Shown here piece by piece: positions 52,716-61,697 of a DNA stretch of 64,000 nucleotides. How positions within the stretch are numbered: position 1 is the stretch's first letter; each line of letters starts with the position of its first letter. Origin of the DNA: Firmicutes bacterium HGW-Firmicutes-14 (lineage in GTDB: Bacteria; Bacillota; Thermincolia; Thermincolales; UBA2595); the NCBI GenBank assembly GCA_002840275.1, contig PHAB01000001.1, positions 235,368 through 299,367 on the forward strand. The letters run 5' to 3'. The notes beneath the pieces are model-generated. The model saw only the letters and a program-made list of their open reading frames with translations. It was not told the DNA's origin and searched no databases. Made by a program: the position numbers and the translations under genes.

Positions 52716-53351
52716 CTAACAAAACATACCCCACAGGACTGTCCCCACATCGGCACTCTCAGCTTTAATACCCCTGTACAGAATATCCAGCCCTTCCCTG
52801 AATATCTCAAACAGGTCCTGATGAGGGTTGCTTAACCAGGTCATGATACTGAAATAATAAAAGCCCATAAACTGCCTCGTCAAAACCTCAGCCGGAACTG
52901 AAACGGTAACATCGTTCTGCTGCCTGCCGGTTTCGATCACTCTCAGCACAATCTCGTCAAGTCCGCTCCGGGGGATTTCATCATTGGGCGGACCATAGCA
53001 ATAGTTGCGGGGATCGGAAGCATATACTTCCGTCAGGACCACATGATTCCTCATCCACTCCTCCGATTTGCGGCATATAAACAACAGTCGTTCATACGTC
53101 GTATCTAATTCCATCATCCGGTCCCAGCTTTTTTCCGATTCCGCCCAGACCTCTTCCCGGATATATGTAGCAACTATCGATTCCTTTGAGGGAAAATAAT
53201 TATATAAAGTCCTAAGGGCCACATCGGCTTTCTCTGCAATCATCTGCATAGTAGTATCAGCGAAACCGTTCTCATTGATAAGGTCTATGGCGCAGCTCAG
53301 AATATTTGCCTTGGTAGCCTCTTTTTTTCTTTCTCTCATCCCGGCTTCCAT
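52716..53351 (-). CDS. TetR-family repressor of the RND permease operon
   Basis: 211 residues from ATG53351 (AGGGAGG upstream). The helix-turn-helix is ATKANILSCAIDLINENGFA followed by TTMQMIAEKADVALRTLYNYFPSKESIV. The C-terminal ligand domain is about 150 residues. It lies 43 bp before the RND permease and probably represses both genes through the palindrome at 53388-53408. Confidence 0.9.
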   Translation of the reverse strand: MEAGMRERKKEATKANILSCAIDLINENGFADTTMQMIAEKADVALRTLYNYFPSKESIVATYIREEVWAESEKSWDRMMELDTTYERLLFICRKSEEWMRNHVVLTEVYASDPRNYCYGPPNDEIPRSGLDEIVLRVIETGRQQNDVTVSVPAEVLTRQFMGFYYFSIMTWLSNPHQDLFEIFREGLDILYRGIKAESADVGTVLWGMFC

Positions 53352-53387
53352 TGTCAGGCAGTCCTCCCTTAGTTTGCATGTTATGTA

Positions 53388-53408
53388 AACTTGCACAGCG
53401 TGCAAGTT
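53388..53408. promoter_or_regulatory. TetR operator palindrome
   Basis: AACTTGCAC-AGC-GTGCAAGTT is a perfect 9-bp inverted repeat, 36 bp upstream of the TetR start codon. A GC-rich palindrome of this size is the usual TetR-type operator. Confidence 0.85.
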
Positions 53409-53478
53409 TATCGCTCAAATTTTATTATAAAACTAGAAAACTTTACCGTCAATAAAAATTTGTCTGGGAAATAGTGAA

Positions 53479-53512
53479 AGCGGAGTGTCAGCAACCACTC
53501 CGCTTTCGGAAA
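53479..53512 (-). terminator. Hairpin behind glnA2 (probable terminator)
   Basis: AAAGCGGAGTG and CACTCCGCTTT form an 11-bp stem. The T tract on the minus side is weak (TTTCACTATTT). Confidence 0.55.
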
Positions 53513-53598
53513 AAATATGGGAGGAAGATCCTGAAGTGAGAGCTTCAGCATCAAGATTGAACCTCATTATGATGTGATTAATTGGTGAATTCCAGGAA

Positions 53599-54921
53599 TT
53601 AATAAGTAGCAAGATATTTGTCGATTTCCCACTGGGAGACTTTGGTCCTATATTCATCCCATTCTATGAGTTTACCCTCAATAAACTTATTGAATACGTG
53701 TTCACCAAGCATTTTACGCATAACTTCATTCTGTTTCAATTCGTCAACAGCTTCTAACAAACTGGATGGCAGGCTGTCAATACCGGCACCGGCCCTCTCG
53801 GCAGCATTCATATCATATATGTTGGCACTGGTTTCTGCAGGTGGCTTAATCCTGTTCTTGATGCCGTCAAGTCCCGCAGACAGGGCTGCTGCTATTGCCA
53901 GGTATGGGTTGCAGGCCGGATCCGGGTTCCTGAGCTCGACCCTGGTGCTGGCTCCCCGCTTGGCCGGAATCCGGACCAGAGCGCTCCTGTTGGCTGCAGA
54001 CCAGGCCAGGTATACAGGTGCTTCATAACCGGGCACCAGGCGCTTATAGGAGTTGACAGTGGGGTTGGTCAGGGCGGCAAAGGAACGGGCATGTTTCAGC
54101 AGGCCTCCGATGTAGTAATATGCCTCCTCACTCAGCTGTTTTTCCCCGTTGGGGTCAAAGAAGGCATTTTCCCCATTTTTAAACAGGGACTGGTTCATAT
54201 GCATACCGGATCCGTTAATACCGAAAATCGGCTTTGGCATAAAGGTTGCGTGAAGACCGTGGCGCTGGGCAATGGTCCTTACTACCAGCTTGAAGGTCAT
54301 AACCTTGTCTGCCACATCAAGGGCATCAGAGTATTTAAAGTCAATTTCATGCTGGCCTGCAGCCACCTCATGGTGAGAAGCTTCAATTTCAAAACCCATC
54401 TGCTCAAGGTTTAAGACCATGTCGCGACGGGCGTTCTCGCCGAGGTCAACAGGAGTCAGATCAAAATAGCCTGCTTTGTCATGCGTGATAGTGGTAGGGC
54501 AGCCCTGATCATCAACCAGGAAAAGGAAGAATTCGGCTTCCGGTCCTACAAACATCGTATAACCCATGTCAGCTGCTTCCTTCAGGGTCCTTTTCAGCAC
54601 ATAGCGGGGATCCCCCTCAAAAGGGCTGCCATCAGGCATATAAATATCACAGATTAACCTCGCGACCGCTCCGTCCTTTGGCCTCCACGGAAATACCAGG
54701 AAGGTATCAAAATCAGGCTTTAAGTACATATCAGATTCCTGGATACGGGTAAAACCTTCAATTGAAGATCCGTCAAACATCAGTTCACCATCAAGGGCCT
54801 TCTCCAACTGCTCAACGGTGATGGCCATGTTTTTCAATACACCGTAAATATCGGTGAACTGCAGTCTCACAAACTTAACACCCATTTCTTTTGCTTTTTC
54901 AAGAACTTGTTTCTTATCCAT
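53599..54921 (-). CDS. glnA: Type I glutamine synthetase (paralogue 2)
   Basis: 440 residues, GSI-alpha type. [79 protein letters not shown] and the C-terminal [14 protein letters not shown] agree with the family. It is very similar to paralogue 1 (whole-length alignment) and lies 95 bp behind the ANTAR regulator gene, so both share its leader. The two synthetases might serve different nitrogen states. Confidence 0.94.
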   Translation of the reverse strand: MDKKQVLEKAKEMGVKFVRLQFTDIYGVLKNMAITVEQLEKALDGELMFDGSSIEGFTRIQESDMYLKPDFDTFLVFPWRPKDGAVARLICDIYMPDGSPFEGDPRYVLKRTLKEAADMGYTMFVGPEAEFFLFLVDDQGCPTTITHDKAGYFDLTPVDLGENARRDMVLNLEQMGFEIEASHHEVAAGQHEIDFKYSDALDVADKVMTFKLVVRTIAQRHGLHATFMPKPIFGINGSGMHMNQSLFKNGENAFFDPNGEKQLSEEAYYYIGGLLKHARSFAALTNPTVNSYKRLVPGYEAPVYLAWSAANRSALVRIPAKRGASTRVELRNPDPACNPYLAIAAALSAGLDGIKNRIKPPAETSANIYDMNAAERAGAGIDSLPSSLLEAVDELKQNEVMRKMLGEHVFNKFIEGKLIEWDEYRTKVSQWEIDKYLATY

Positions 54922-55016
54922 TCATATACACACCTTTCATAAATTTATTGTAATATTGCTCAAACAAGATAAAACACGTCCAGGCACCACTTCCCTTCTT
55001 TTTTCACGGTCAAATC

Positions 55017-55598
55017 TTAACTACTGATCCCGTGGGCCAGGATAATTGCCTTTGCCACTGATTTCATGGATACCCGTTTGTTCATGCTCTGTTTCTGTAT
55101 GCGCTTGAAGGCCTCGGCTTCAGTGAGTTTATATGTATCCATCAGTATTCCTTTGGCCTTTTCTACCAGTTTTCTGGTTTCCAGGGTTTCCTTCAGTTTT
55201 GCAATTTCCTGCTCAAGGCTTCTGATTCTCCTGAAGTTCTTAGTGACAACATCCAGGATAGGCCGGATGCTGTTTTCAGTCACTGGTTTGATCACATATG
55301 CGAAATCATGTTCTTCCGCATTTAGGTCACCAGCTCTGGTTCGGTCTCCGGGAGTCATCAGGATTACCGGGGCCAATCCGTCTTCTTCTATTATGCAGGC
55401 CAGCTCAGCGCCATCCATTACGGCAATCCGCGCATCCAGTATCACCAGGTCAGGCTGCCTGGTCCGGATGAGTTTAAGAGCCGCCAGTCCGTCTTCTGCT
55501 TCACCCACAACCAGGTGCCCGGCTTTGCTTAATATTGCCTTCAGGTTTCGCCGGGCCTGGGTATCCGGATCTGCTATGACTATTCTGTTTTCTCCCAT
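55017..55598 (-). CDS. ANTAR-domain response regulator (nitrogen antiterminator)
   Basis: 193 residues. The N-terminal receiver has ADPDTQARRNLKAIL, the phospho-acceptor Asp in LVILDARIAVMDG and Lys in VIKPVTENSI. A coiled-coil linker (RIRSLEQEIAKLKETLETRK) leads to the ANTAR RNA-binding domain VEKAKGILMDTYKLTEAEAF then KRIQKQSMNKRVSMKSVAKA. ANTAR proteins bind dual hexaloop hairpins and stop terminator formation. Matching hairpins precede this gene, amt and glnA1. No sensor kinase is in the window. Known homologues control nitrogen genes in clostridia. Confidence 0.93.
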   Translation of the reverse strand: MGENRIVIADPDTQARRNLKAILSKAGHLVVGEAEDGLAALKLIRTRQPDLVILDARIAVMDGAELACIIEEDGLAPVILMTPGDRTRAGDLNAEEHDFAYVIKPVTENSIRPILDVVTKNFRRIRSLEQEIAKLKETLETRKLVEKAKGILMDTYKLTEAEAFKRIQKQSMNKRVSMKSVAKAIILAHGISS

Positions 55599-55670
55599 AG
55601 TTCTCGCCCCCTTCCCGGAAGAATTACTGATAAGTACCTATGGCGGAAAGCGCTGCATTCTGCTGTAGAA

Positions 55671-55755
55671 TTATAAAAAGCCCTCTGAATAAAAAGCTGT
55701 TCGCTTCTTATTCAGAGGGCTTCGTCGCCTTTTTTATGATACATCATTGTATCAC
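55671..55755 (-). promoter_or_regulatory. ANTAR-type leader of the ANTAR-glnA2 operon
   Basis: On the minus strand, hairpin 1 is GTGATAC-AATGAT-GTATCAT (55755-55736), loop A1/G4. Hairpin 2, GGC-GACGAA-GCC (55729-55718), has G at position 1. Its 3-prime strand overlaps the terminator arm GCCCTCTGAATAA, which pairs with TTATTCAGAGGGC (55720-55680 region) and is followed by TTTTTATAA. This fits antitermination with autoregulation. Confidence 0.75.
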
Positions 55756-55782
55756 ATATTATATTGTTGTTCTATGTACTTT

Positions 55783-55810
55783 ATTATAGCAAAGATTCCC
55801 CGAATTGCAA
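55783..55810 (-). promoter_or_regulatory. Promoter of the ANTAR-glnA2 operon
   Basis: TTGCAA (55810-55805), a 16-bp spacer and TATAAT (55788-55783) on the minus strand. The start point falls about 25-30 bp before leader hairpin 1. Confidence 0.8.
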
Positions 55811-55837
55811 CAACAAATTTATTCCTGATAAATTTAT

Positions 55838-57160
55838 TTAACTATGCCCAATTTTTATATTCTCTTCCTGCACAGACACGTTTGACAGGCTATCCGCCAG
55901 TTGAGAGAATGACCGGCCGCGGGAAGCTTCCAATGCACTGTAAGCTGCAATACCGTGTTCTGAAATATCCATACCTTCCGTCTCATCATCCCGGTGAACC
56001 CTGATACCTACAGTTGCTTTTAATATATAAAATACTGCCGTTGTTACTGAAAAAGCCCATAATGATACTGCACCAACGCCGAGGGCCTGCACTCCTAACA
56101 GGTGAAAACTCCCTGTATAAATCAGGCCGCCGTTTTCCGCAAATATCCCGACAGCCAGGGCGCCAAAAGTTCCACAAGCCCCGTGTACAGCAATGGCGCC
56201 CACCGGGTCATCAGCCTTGATCCGGTCAAAGAAGCCTACAGCCAGTACCACAAGAATCCCGGCTATGCTGCCGATTATTACCGCACCGGCCGGGGTGACA
56301 AAGGCGGTTCCGGCTGTTATGGCGACCAGTCCGGCCAGGGATCCGTTAATAATCATACTGGCATCCGGTTTGCCGTATTTCCACATAGTATATAAGGTAC
56401 TGACTGTGCCGGCAGAAGCAGCAGCCAGGTTAGTGGTTACCGCTATCCGGGCGATATTAAGGTCGAGACCCGACAGGGAACTGCCGGGATTAAACCCAAA
56501 CCAGCCAAACCACAGCATAAAGGCCCCCAGGGCTGCCAGTGGAAGGTTGTGGGCCGGCAGCACATTTATACTTCCATCCTTGTTATACTTGCCTGTTCTC
56601 GGTCCAAGGACCAGAACAGCCGCCAGGGAAGCCCAGCCTCCCACCGCATGAACTGCCGCCGAGCCGGCAAAATCCATCATTCCCAGCTTGGCCAGCCACC
56701 CATCGGGGTTCCAGATCCAGTGACCGGCTACAGGATATATTATCGCAGTGGCCAGCAGACTGAAAACCAGGTAGGGTCCGAACTTCATCCTTTCCGCAAC
56801 TGCCCCGGATACAATTGTGGCAACAGCAATGGCAAAAGCGGCCTGAAATATCCAATAGGCATAAAGGGGTATTCCCAGTCCGAGGTGACCGAAATCACCG
56901 GACAGGAAGGTTCCATTGGTCCCTATGATACCGTATTTGTCCAGCCCGTACATTATACCAAAGCCCAGCGCCCAGTATCCCAGCATACCAATTGTGCAGT
57001 CGGCAAAAACCTTCATTATGATGTTCAGGGAGTTTTTACTTCTGATAAACCCTGCTTCCAGAGCGGCAAAACCGCCCTCCATAAAAAACACAAGAGCTGC
57101 ACAGAGAAGCACCCAGACAGTGTCAATTCCCCGGGCCAGGTCATTAATATTGATCTCCAT
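55838..57160 (-). CDS. amt: Ammonium transporter Amt
   Basis: 440 residues, eleven-helix Amt fold. Twin His positions are in SAAVHAVGGWASLAAVLVLG and GAIAVHGACGTFGALAVG, both lining the conducting pore. FFMEGGFAALEAGFIRSKNS and MLWFGWFGFNPGSS are further family marks. The cytosolic C-terminal tail (GMDISEHGIAAYSALE) is the PII-contacting region. Preceded by glnB and an ANTAR-type leader. Confidence 0.94.
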   Translation of the reverse strand: MEININDLARGIDTVWVLLCAALVFFMEGGFAALEAGFIRSKNSLNIIMKVFADCTIGMLGYWALGFGIMYGLDKYGIIGTNGTFLSGDFGHLGLGIPLYAYWIFQAAFAIAVATIVSGAVAERMKFGPYLVFSLLATAIIYPVAGHWIWNPDGWLAKLGMMDFAGSAAVHAVGGWASLAAVLVLGPRTGKYNKDGSINVLPAHNLPLAALGAFMLWFGWFGFNPGSSLSGLDLNIARIAVTTNLAAASAGTVSTLYTMWKYGKPDASMIINGSLAGLVAITAGTAFVTPAGAVIIGSIAGILVVLAVGFFDRIKADDPVGAIAVHGACGTFGALAVGIFAENGGLIYTGSFHLLGVQALGVGAVSLWAFSVTTAVFYILKATVGIRVHRDDETEGMDISEHGIAAYSALEASRGRSFSQLADSLSNVSVQEENIKIGHS

Positions 57161-57301
57161 TGATATCTATCCTCCCTCCCCCATTGGGGGGAAATTATTT
57201 TTTATTAAGTTACAATTATATTTATCTGTATTAGGATTATCGAATCCTATCCGTCTCTGTTTCTCATAGGCGGCGTCTCCTTTCTTTCATAAGTTATTGT
57301 T

Positions 57302-57385
57302 AAATAAAAAAATGCCTCCGGAAAAGGGTATAAAAACCCTTATCCCAGAAGGCATCATTGCCCTATTAAAACTTCTTTGTTACAA
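57302..57385 (-). promoter_or_regulatory. ANTAR-type leader between glnB and amt
   Basis: Hairpin 1 is TTGTAAC-AAAGAA-GTTTTAA (57385-57366) and hairpin 2 is AGGGC-AATGAT-GCCTT (57364-57349); both six-base loops have A1 and G4. A terminator follows: the GATGCCTTC arm pairs with the CCGGAGGCAT arm, then TTTTTTTATTT. The GCCTT strand of hairpin 2 overlaps the 5-prime terminator arm, so the two structures exclude each other. Confidence 0.8.
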
Positions 57386-57389
57386 GGGG

Positions 57390-57758
<369 letters not shown>

Positions 57759-57811
57759 TTATAAGCTAAAAAAAACTCTCAGGTCAATAAACTTTTCTCA
57801 TCAAAGGGATA

Positions 57812-57875
57812 TTGACAAGTGATATAAGCCCCGGTATAATATATTTAGACATTTATACATTTATCTAATTATCTA
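57812..57875 (+). promoter_or_regulatory. sdpR-sdpI-like promoter and operator
   Basis: TTGACA (57812-57817), a 17-bp spacer and TATAAT (57835-57840). Downstream lie TTAGACATTTATACATTTAT and repeated ATCTAA motifs, a likely ArsR-type operator. Confidence 0.8.
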
Positions 57876-57881
57876 AGGGGG

Positions 57882-58187
57882 GTGGGGTTTTTGACCCTGA
57901 ACAACACTTTTAAGGCCTTATCTGACAGCACCAGGCGAAAGATACTACATCTGCTGAAAACCAGGGACCTTACCGCCGGTGAAATCGCGGACCATTTTAA
58001 CATTTCCAAACCCAGTATCTCACATCACCTGAACCTGCTTAAGACAGCAGACCTGATTACAGATGAGAGACGCGGCCAGTATATTTTCTATTCACTCAAC
58101 ACATCGGTTTTTGAGGAAGTACTTAAGTGGCTGGTAGGATTCAAATCCAGTGAAAATGAAGGAGGTAAGGGCAATGAACGAAACTGA
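57882..58187 (+). CDS. ArsR-family autorepressor (SdpR-like)
   Basis: 101 residues from GTG57882 (a TTG at 57891 is an alternative). The winged helix is NTFKALSDSTRRKILHLLKT, LTAGEIADHFNISKPSISHH then LNLLKTADLITDERRGQYIF. No metal-binding Cys box. Paired with an SdpI-like membrane protein, its gene overlaps that gene by 14 bp, as in the SdpR-SdpI immunity operon of Bacillus. Confidence 0.9.
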   Translation: MGFLTLNNTFKALSDSTRRKILHLLKTRDLTAGEIADHFNISKPSISHHLNLLKTADLITDERRGQYIFYSLNTSVFEEVLKWLVGFKSSENEGGKGNERN

Positions 58188-58845
58188 TACAAGCTTTGGA
58201 TTCTCTATAAAATTCGAATGGCCTTTGATTTTGCTGTTGGCAGCCAGTTTCATTTATGGAATATATGTTTACCCCTCCCTGCCGGACCAGGTTCCATCCC
58301 ACTGGAACATCCAGGGTGAAGTAGACGGCTGGTCCACACCTTTCTGGGGAGCTTTCGGTATGCCCCTGCTGAATTTAGGGATGTATATAATGTTCTTTCT
58401 GATTCCCAGGATTGACCCGAAAAAAGAAAAGTATGCCAAGTTCAGAGGCGCCTATAATGCGTTCAGATATGCCCTTCACCTTCTCCTGGCCGGCCTGTTT
58501 GTAGTCATAATGATGGCGGCAAGGGGGATGGAACCTGATGTAGACCGGCTGGTACCCATGGGTGTGGCAATCCTCTTTATCATTATTGGGAATTATATGG
58601 GAAAAATCCAGAAGAATTACTTTTTCGGCATCAGGACTCCATGGACCCTGGATAATGAAGAGGTTTGGCGCAAAACCCACAGAATGGCCGGACCTCTTTG
58701 GGTGGGAGGCGGGCTGGTCAGCCTTATCGGGGCCGTCTTCGGAGGCAAAACCGCATCAGTAGTTTTCTTTTCTGCACTGGCAATCATGGTTGTTGTACCT
58801 ACGGTGTATTCTTATTTTGCTTTTCAAAGGCTGAAAAATCAATGA
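58174..58845 (+). CDS. SdpI-family membrane protein
   Basis: 223 residues from ATG58174 (GAAGGAGG upstream). About six membrane helices. The N-terminal DUF1648 part is YPSLPDQVPSHWNIQGEVDG, and the SdpI motif NYMGKIQKNYFFGIRTPWTL with NEEVWRKTHRMAGPLWVGGG follows. In Bacillus SdpI gives immunity to the SDP toxin and titrates SdpR at the membrane. No sdpABC toxin gene is nearby. Confidence 0.9.
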   Translation: MNETDTSFGFSIKFEWPLILLLAASFIYGIYVYPSLPDQVPSHWNIQGEVDGWSTPFWGAFGMPLLNLGMYIMFFLIPRIDPKKEKYAKFRGAYNAFRYALHLLLAGLFVVIMMAARGMEPDVDRLVPMGVAILFIIIGNYMGKIQKNYFFGIRTPWTLDNEEVWRKTHRMAGPLWVGGGLVSLIGAVFGGKTASVVFFSALAIMVVVPTVYSYFAFQRLKNQ

Positions 58846-58858
58846 AGTGATTGGCTAA

Positions 58859-58914
58859 AAATGGGAGCGTCCCATAAGCAAAAATCTTATGGGCACGCTC
58901 CCATTTCTTTATTC
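58859..58914. terminator. Bidirectional terminator between convergent genes
   Basis: GGGAGCGTCCCATAAG pairs with CTTATGGGCACGCTCCC (one mismatch), followed by ATTTCTTTATT. It serves the SdpI-like gene and the convergent gene at 58915. Confidence 0.9.
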
Positions 58915-59355
58915 CTAACGGCTCTCTTTAAAAGAGAGTTTATTGATATCTACCTTTTTGTTATATTCGGCGCCGTATACAGTGAAGGTCAGCTGGGCTT
59001 TAACTGCCTCCTTGGGAGCGGGGCCGGTTATATAGGAGACAGGAGAATAAGAATCAGGCGCCAGGGTGCTTAGTTTTACCCCGGCGGATGTTGGTTTCCC
59101 CACAGGTTTCCCATTGTCCTTTAAGAATGTTACGGTCGAGGACAAAAACCCGGCGGTTGAATCAGTGGCCACATCATACCCGATTTCATATCTTTTTTCC
59201 GGTTTTATTTTGGTATCAACGGTTTTAACCATGACAGACATGGGAGACAGAAAGCGGGCAGAATGTCCTTCCTTAGCGCTTATGTCAACATTGCCGGTAA
59301 TTATCATCCAGCCTGATTCATGGGCCTGGATTTGTTTTTTGTCGTTTTTTGACAC
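58915..59355 (-). CDS. Soluble beta-rich protein of unknown function
   Basis: 146 residues, no signal peptide. The composition and alternating hydrophobic pattern (HESGWMIITGNVDISAKEGH; YEIGYDVATDSTAGFLSSTV; AQLTFTVYGAEYNKKVDI) suggest a beta-sandwich. No family recognised. It is preceded by an AT-rich 135-bp region where no clear promoter was seen. Confidence 0.65.
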   Translation of the reverse strand: MSKNDKKQIQAHESGWMIITGNVDISAKEGHSARFLSPMSVMVKTVDTKIKPEKRYEIGYDVATDSTAGFLSSTVTFLKDNGKPVGKPTSAGVKLSTLAPDSYSPVSYITGPAPKEAVKAQLTFTVYGAEYNKKVDINKLSFKESR

Positions 59356-59490
59356 AGAGTTCTCCCCTTTCGTTTTAATTCAAAGGTTGGAAAGGTAATA
59401 AGGCAGCTCCTTGTTGCTAATCGTTTTACATAATATCTAATCACGTTACATTGTATTTTAAATCGTTAAAAATGTGACAAAAAAAGCCTG

Positions 59491-60291
59491 TCAAAAGTTG
59501 ATAATTGTAATGTTCATACCGCCCTGCCTGGCGGCTTTGTTGTCCAGAATCTGCCGGATTACCCAGGCCAGATGGGTGGGGTTGGGATCCTGGAACAGGT
59601 TCCGACCGACAGCTACTCCCCTGGCCCCGGCTTCCAGGGCTTCTTCAATCATGATGAACAATTCCTCACGGGATGACATCTTGGGTCCCCCGGCAATCAC
59701 TACCGGAATTTTCACAGCGCCGCTGACTTCGGCAAAGGTCTCCTTTGACCCGGTATAATTCAATTTCACGATATCGGCTCCCATTTCTTCGGCCAACCGG
59801 GCGGCATGCTTGATTTTGTCCGGGTCATATTCGCTTTCCCTGCTTCCGTCTCTCACATACATCATGGCCAAAAGGGGCATTCCCCATAATTCACATTGTT
59901 CCGCTACCATGCCCAGGTCCTTAAGCATTTCTGCTTCATATGGACTCCCCAGGTTGACATGAACAGAAACTGCCGTGGCTCCCAGGCGGATAGCATGCTC
60001 TACCGATGATACCAGTTCCTTCCGGTTAGGGTCAGGCGCCAGAGCTGTTGAGGCTGAAAGGTGGACAATCAGTTCACATCCGTCTGAACCCAGGTAATCG
60101 GTTATCTGTCCCACCAGTCCTTTATGTACTATAATGGCATCGGCTTTCCCCGCCCAGATAAGACTGACTATTGCAGGTATGTCCGTTAATCCCTGAACCG
60201 GGCCAACGGTAACCCCGTGGTCCATGGGGGCGATAAAGAGCCGGTCAGAATGTTTGAACAGCCGTTTTAACCGGACTTCTTTCCCTGTCAT
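59491..60291 (-). CDS. Archaeal-type 2-amino-3,7-dideoxy-D-threo-hept-6-ulosonate (ADH) synthase family aldolase
   Basis: 266 residues, DhnA/class I FBA-like fold. FIAPMDHGVTVGP carries the catalytic Asp, MMYVRDGS the Tyr region, and IVKLNYTGSKETF the Schiff-base Lys, all in the spacing of archaeal ADH synthase. In archaea it starts the alternative aromatic pathway. In Streptomyces a homologue (GriI type) makes the precursor of 3-amino-4-hydroxybenzoate. It lies 64 bp behind a dehydroquinate synthase II gene. Confidence 0.85.
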   Translation of the reverse strand: MTGKEVRLKRLFKHSDRLFIAPMDHGVTVGPVQGLTDIPAIVSLIWAGKADAIIVHKGLVGQITDYLGSDGCELIVHLSASTALAPDPNRKELVSSVEHAIRLGATAVSVHVNLGSPYEAEMLKDLGMVAEQCELWGMPLLAMMYVRDGSRESEYDPDKIKHAARLAEEMGADIVKLNYTGSKETFAEVSGAVKIPVVIAGGPKMSSREELFIMIEEALEAGARGVAVGRNLFQDPNPTHLAWVIRQILDNKAARQGGMNITIINF

Positions 60292-60355
60292 TTAAAATAC
60301 CTCCTACCCTTAAATCCTCCTGCCCTGCATTTCTGCAGGCTGCTTTATGCCTACT

Positions 60356-61483
60356 CTATTTTTCAATAATAGTTTCATCCACTTTAATACCCACATGACG
60401 GCCGGGTTCACATACATAGGCCAAAAGCTCATCCCCCGGCCGGATAAGGCTGGCATTTTTAGGTTTGCCGTCTGCTCCCATAATTCGAATATGCCAATCA
60501 TCCTGAACAATCACGTTCAGCTCTTTACCGGCCGCTATTCCTTTAATTAAAAGGAGCGGCCTTACTTCCAATTTGACCCGGCCAACGGTCAGGATACGGG
60601 CTTTCCCATTGGTGTTTACACATAAGACCCGGCTTCCTGCAGATAAATCGCTAAGATACTCCGCTGTATCATTGGGCATCCAGACATAGGAATGGACAGC
60701 CCCGGCATTAACCCTGAAGGGGCGCAGGTTCATATAGGGCAGGTAATGGGTTTCGGAACACACAAAAATCCCGCCCTGTGATGTTGAACCGACAATCATC
60801 CCTTCATCCCGGCTCATCAGTGATGTTGTATCAACACATGCCCTCAGGCCCATGCCGATGTTTCGGATTTCACTGACGGTAAGAGGGTGTAGTTCGATCT
60901 TTAGCTCTTCCCGGGTGGCCAGGTATTCGTTCACCTTCATAATTTCATTAAAGTCAGTTCCGGCGAAGAGTACACCGTCACTGCCTTTTTCCAGAACGCC
61001 AAAGACTACTTCCATCTCTTGAAAACTTGATACCGTTTTCAGCAGAACCGTACTGCTGTCCTGAAGGCGGGCAATGATCAACTCCAGGGGAATGTTTGTA
61101 GGCAGGTCAAAATCGACCAGGAGATAATCAAATTTCAAGGCATCCTGCCATGATTTTTCCATAGCTTCACGGCCTTCAACTGCAATAAAGACACACGTTT
61201 TAAAACCCCGCTGTTTTGCCGATTCCAGGAGAGACTGGTCGTCTGACAGTACTGTGTCACCGGCGGTAATAGCGTCCAGGTCTTCAATATGACCAATTTC
61301 TGTTATCAATTCCGTTTTCAGGGGATAATGTCCCTTAAGCCTTTGTTCAATATTGACAACTACTTTGCGGATAGGAGAGTTATTTATCAGGCCCCAAACA
61401 TCCTGGCGTTCCAGAGATACTGTTCTTCCGTCAAACCACACTTCCCGATAATTGCTTGCTTTTTTCCCTGCCGCATCATCCAA
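60356..61483 (-). CDS. 3-dehydroquinate synthase II (archaeal type)
   Basis: 375 residues, the size of AroB-prime/GriH-type enzymes. YLLVDFDLPTNIPLELIIAR, GMGLRACVDTTSLMSRDEGM, IVGSTSQGGIFVCSETHYLP then FRVNAGAVHSYVWMPNDTAE are signature blocks. It acts on the ADH product with NAD. Together with the next gene it should form dehydroquinate without DAHP synthase, or an aminohydroxybenzoate-like product. First gene of a two-gene operon. Confidence 0.88.
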   Translation of the reverse strand: MDDAAGKKASNYREVWFDGRTVSLERQDVWGLINNSPIRKVVVNIEQRLKGHYPLKTELITEIGHIEDLDAITAGDTVLSDDQSLLESAKQRGFKTCVFIAVEGREAMEKSWQDALKFDYLLVDFDLPTNIPLELIIARLQDSSTVLLKTVSSFQEMEVVFGVLEKGSDGVLFAGTDFNEIMKVNEYLATREELKIELHPLTVSEIRNIGMGLRACVDTTSLMSRDEGMIVGSTSQGGIFVCSETHYLPYMNLRPFRVNAGAVHSYVWMPNDTAEYLSDLSAGSRVLCVNTNGKARILTVGRVKLEVRPLLLIKGIAAGKELNVIVQDDWHIRIMGADGKPKNASLIRPGDELLAYVCEPGRHVGIKVDETIIEK

Positions 61484-61697
61484 TTAAATCACTCCAATTA
61501 ATGCTTTTTTGCTGGATTTATCCAGATAATATTTTTATGGAAACTTTCAATATTATCTTATTCTTTTCTGTTTGTTAACGTGATTGAGTAAACTATGTTC
61601 ACCGGCCACAAAGCATATCATTCACAGTTTTTTATGTCAAGGAATACTTATTATATTGGGAGATATTATTCAAACATATCAAGAGGAGGAATAGTTA
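61484..61697. promoter_or_regulatory. Divergent region between the aromatic pair and the TPR genes
   Basis: AT-rich 214 bp. TATTATATT about 30 bp before AAGAGGAGG on the plus strand is a possible -10 for the TPR genes. No clear -35 box was found. Confidence 0.4.
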
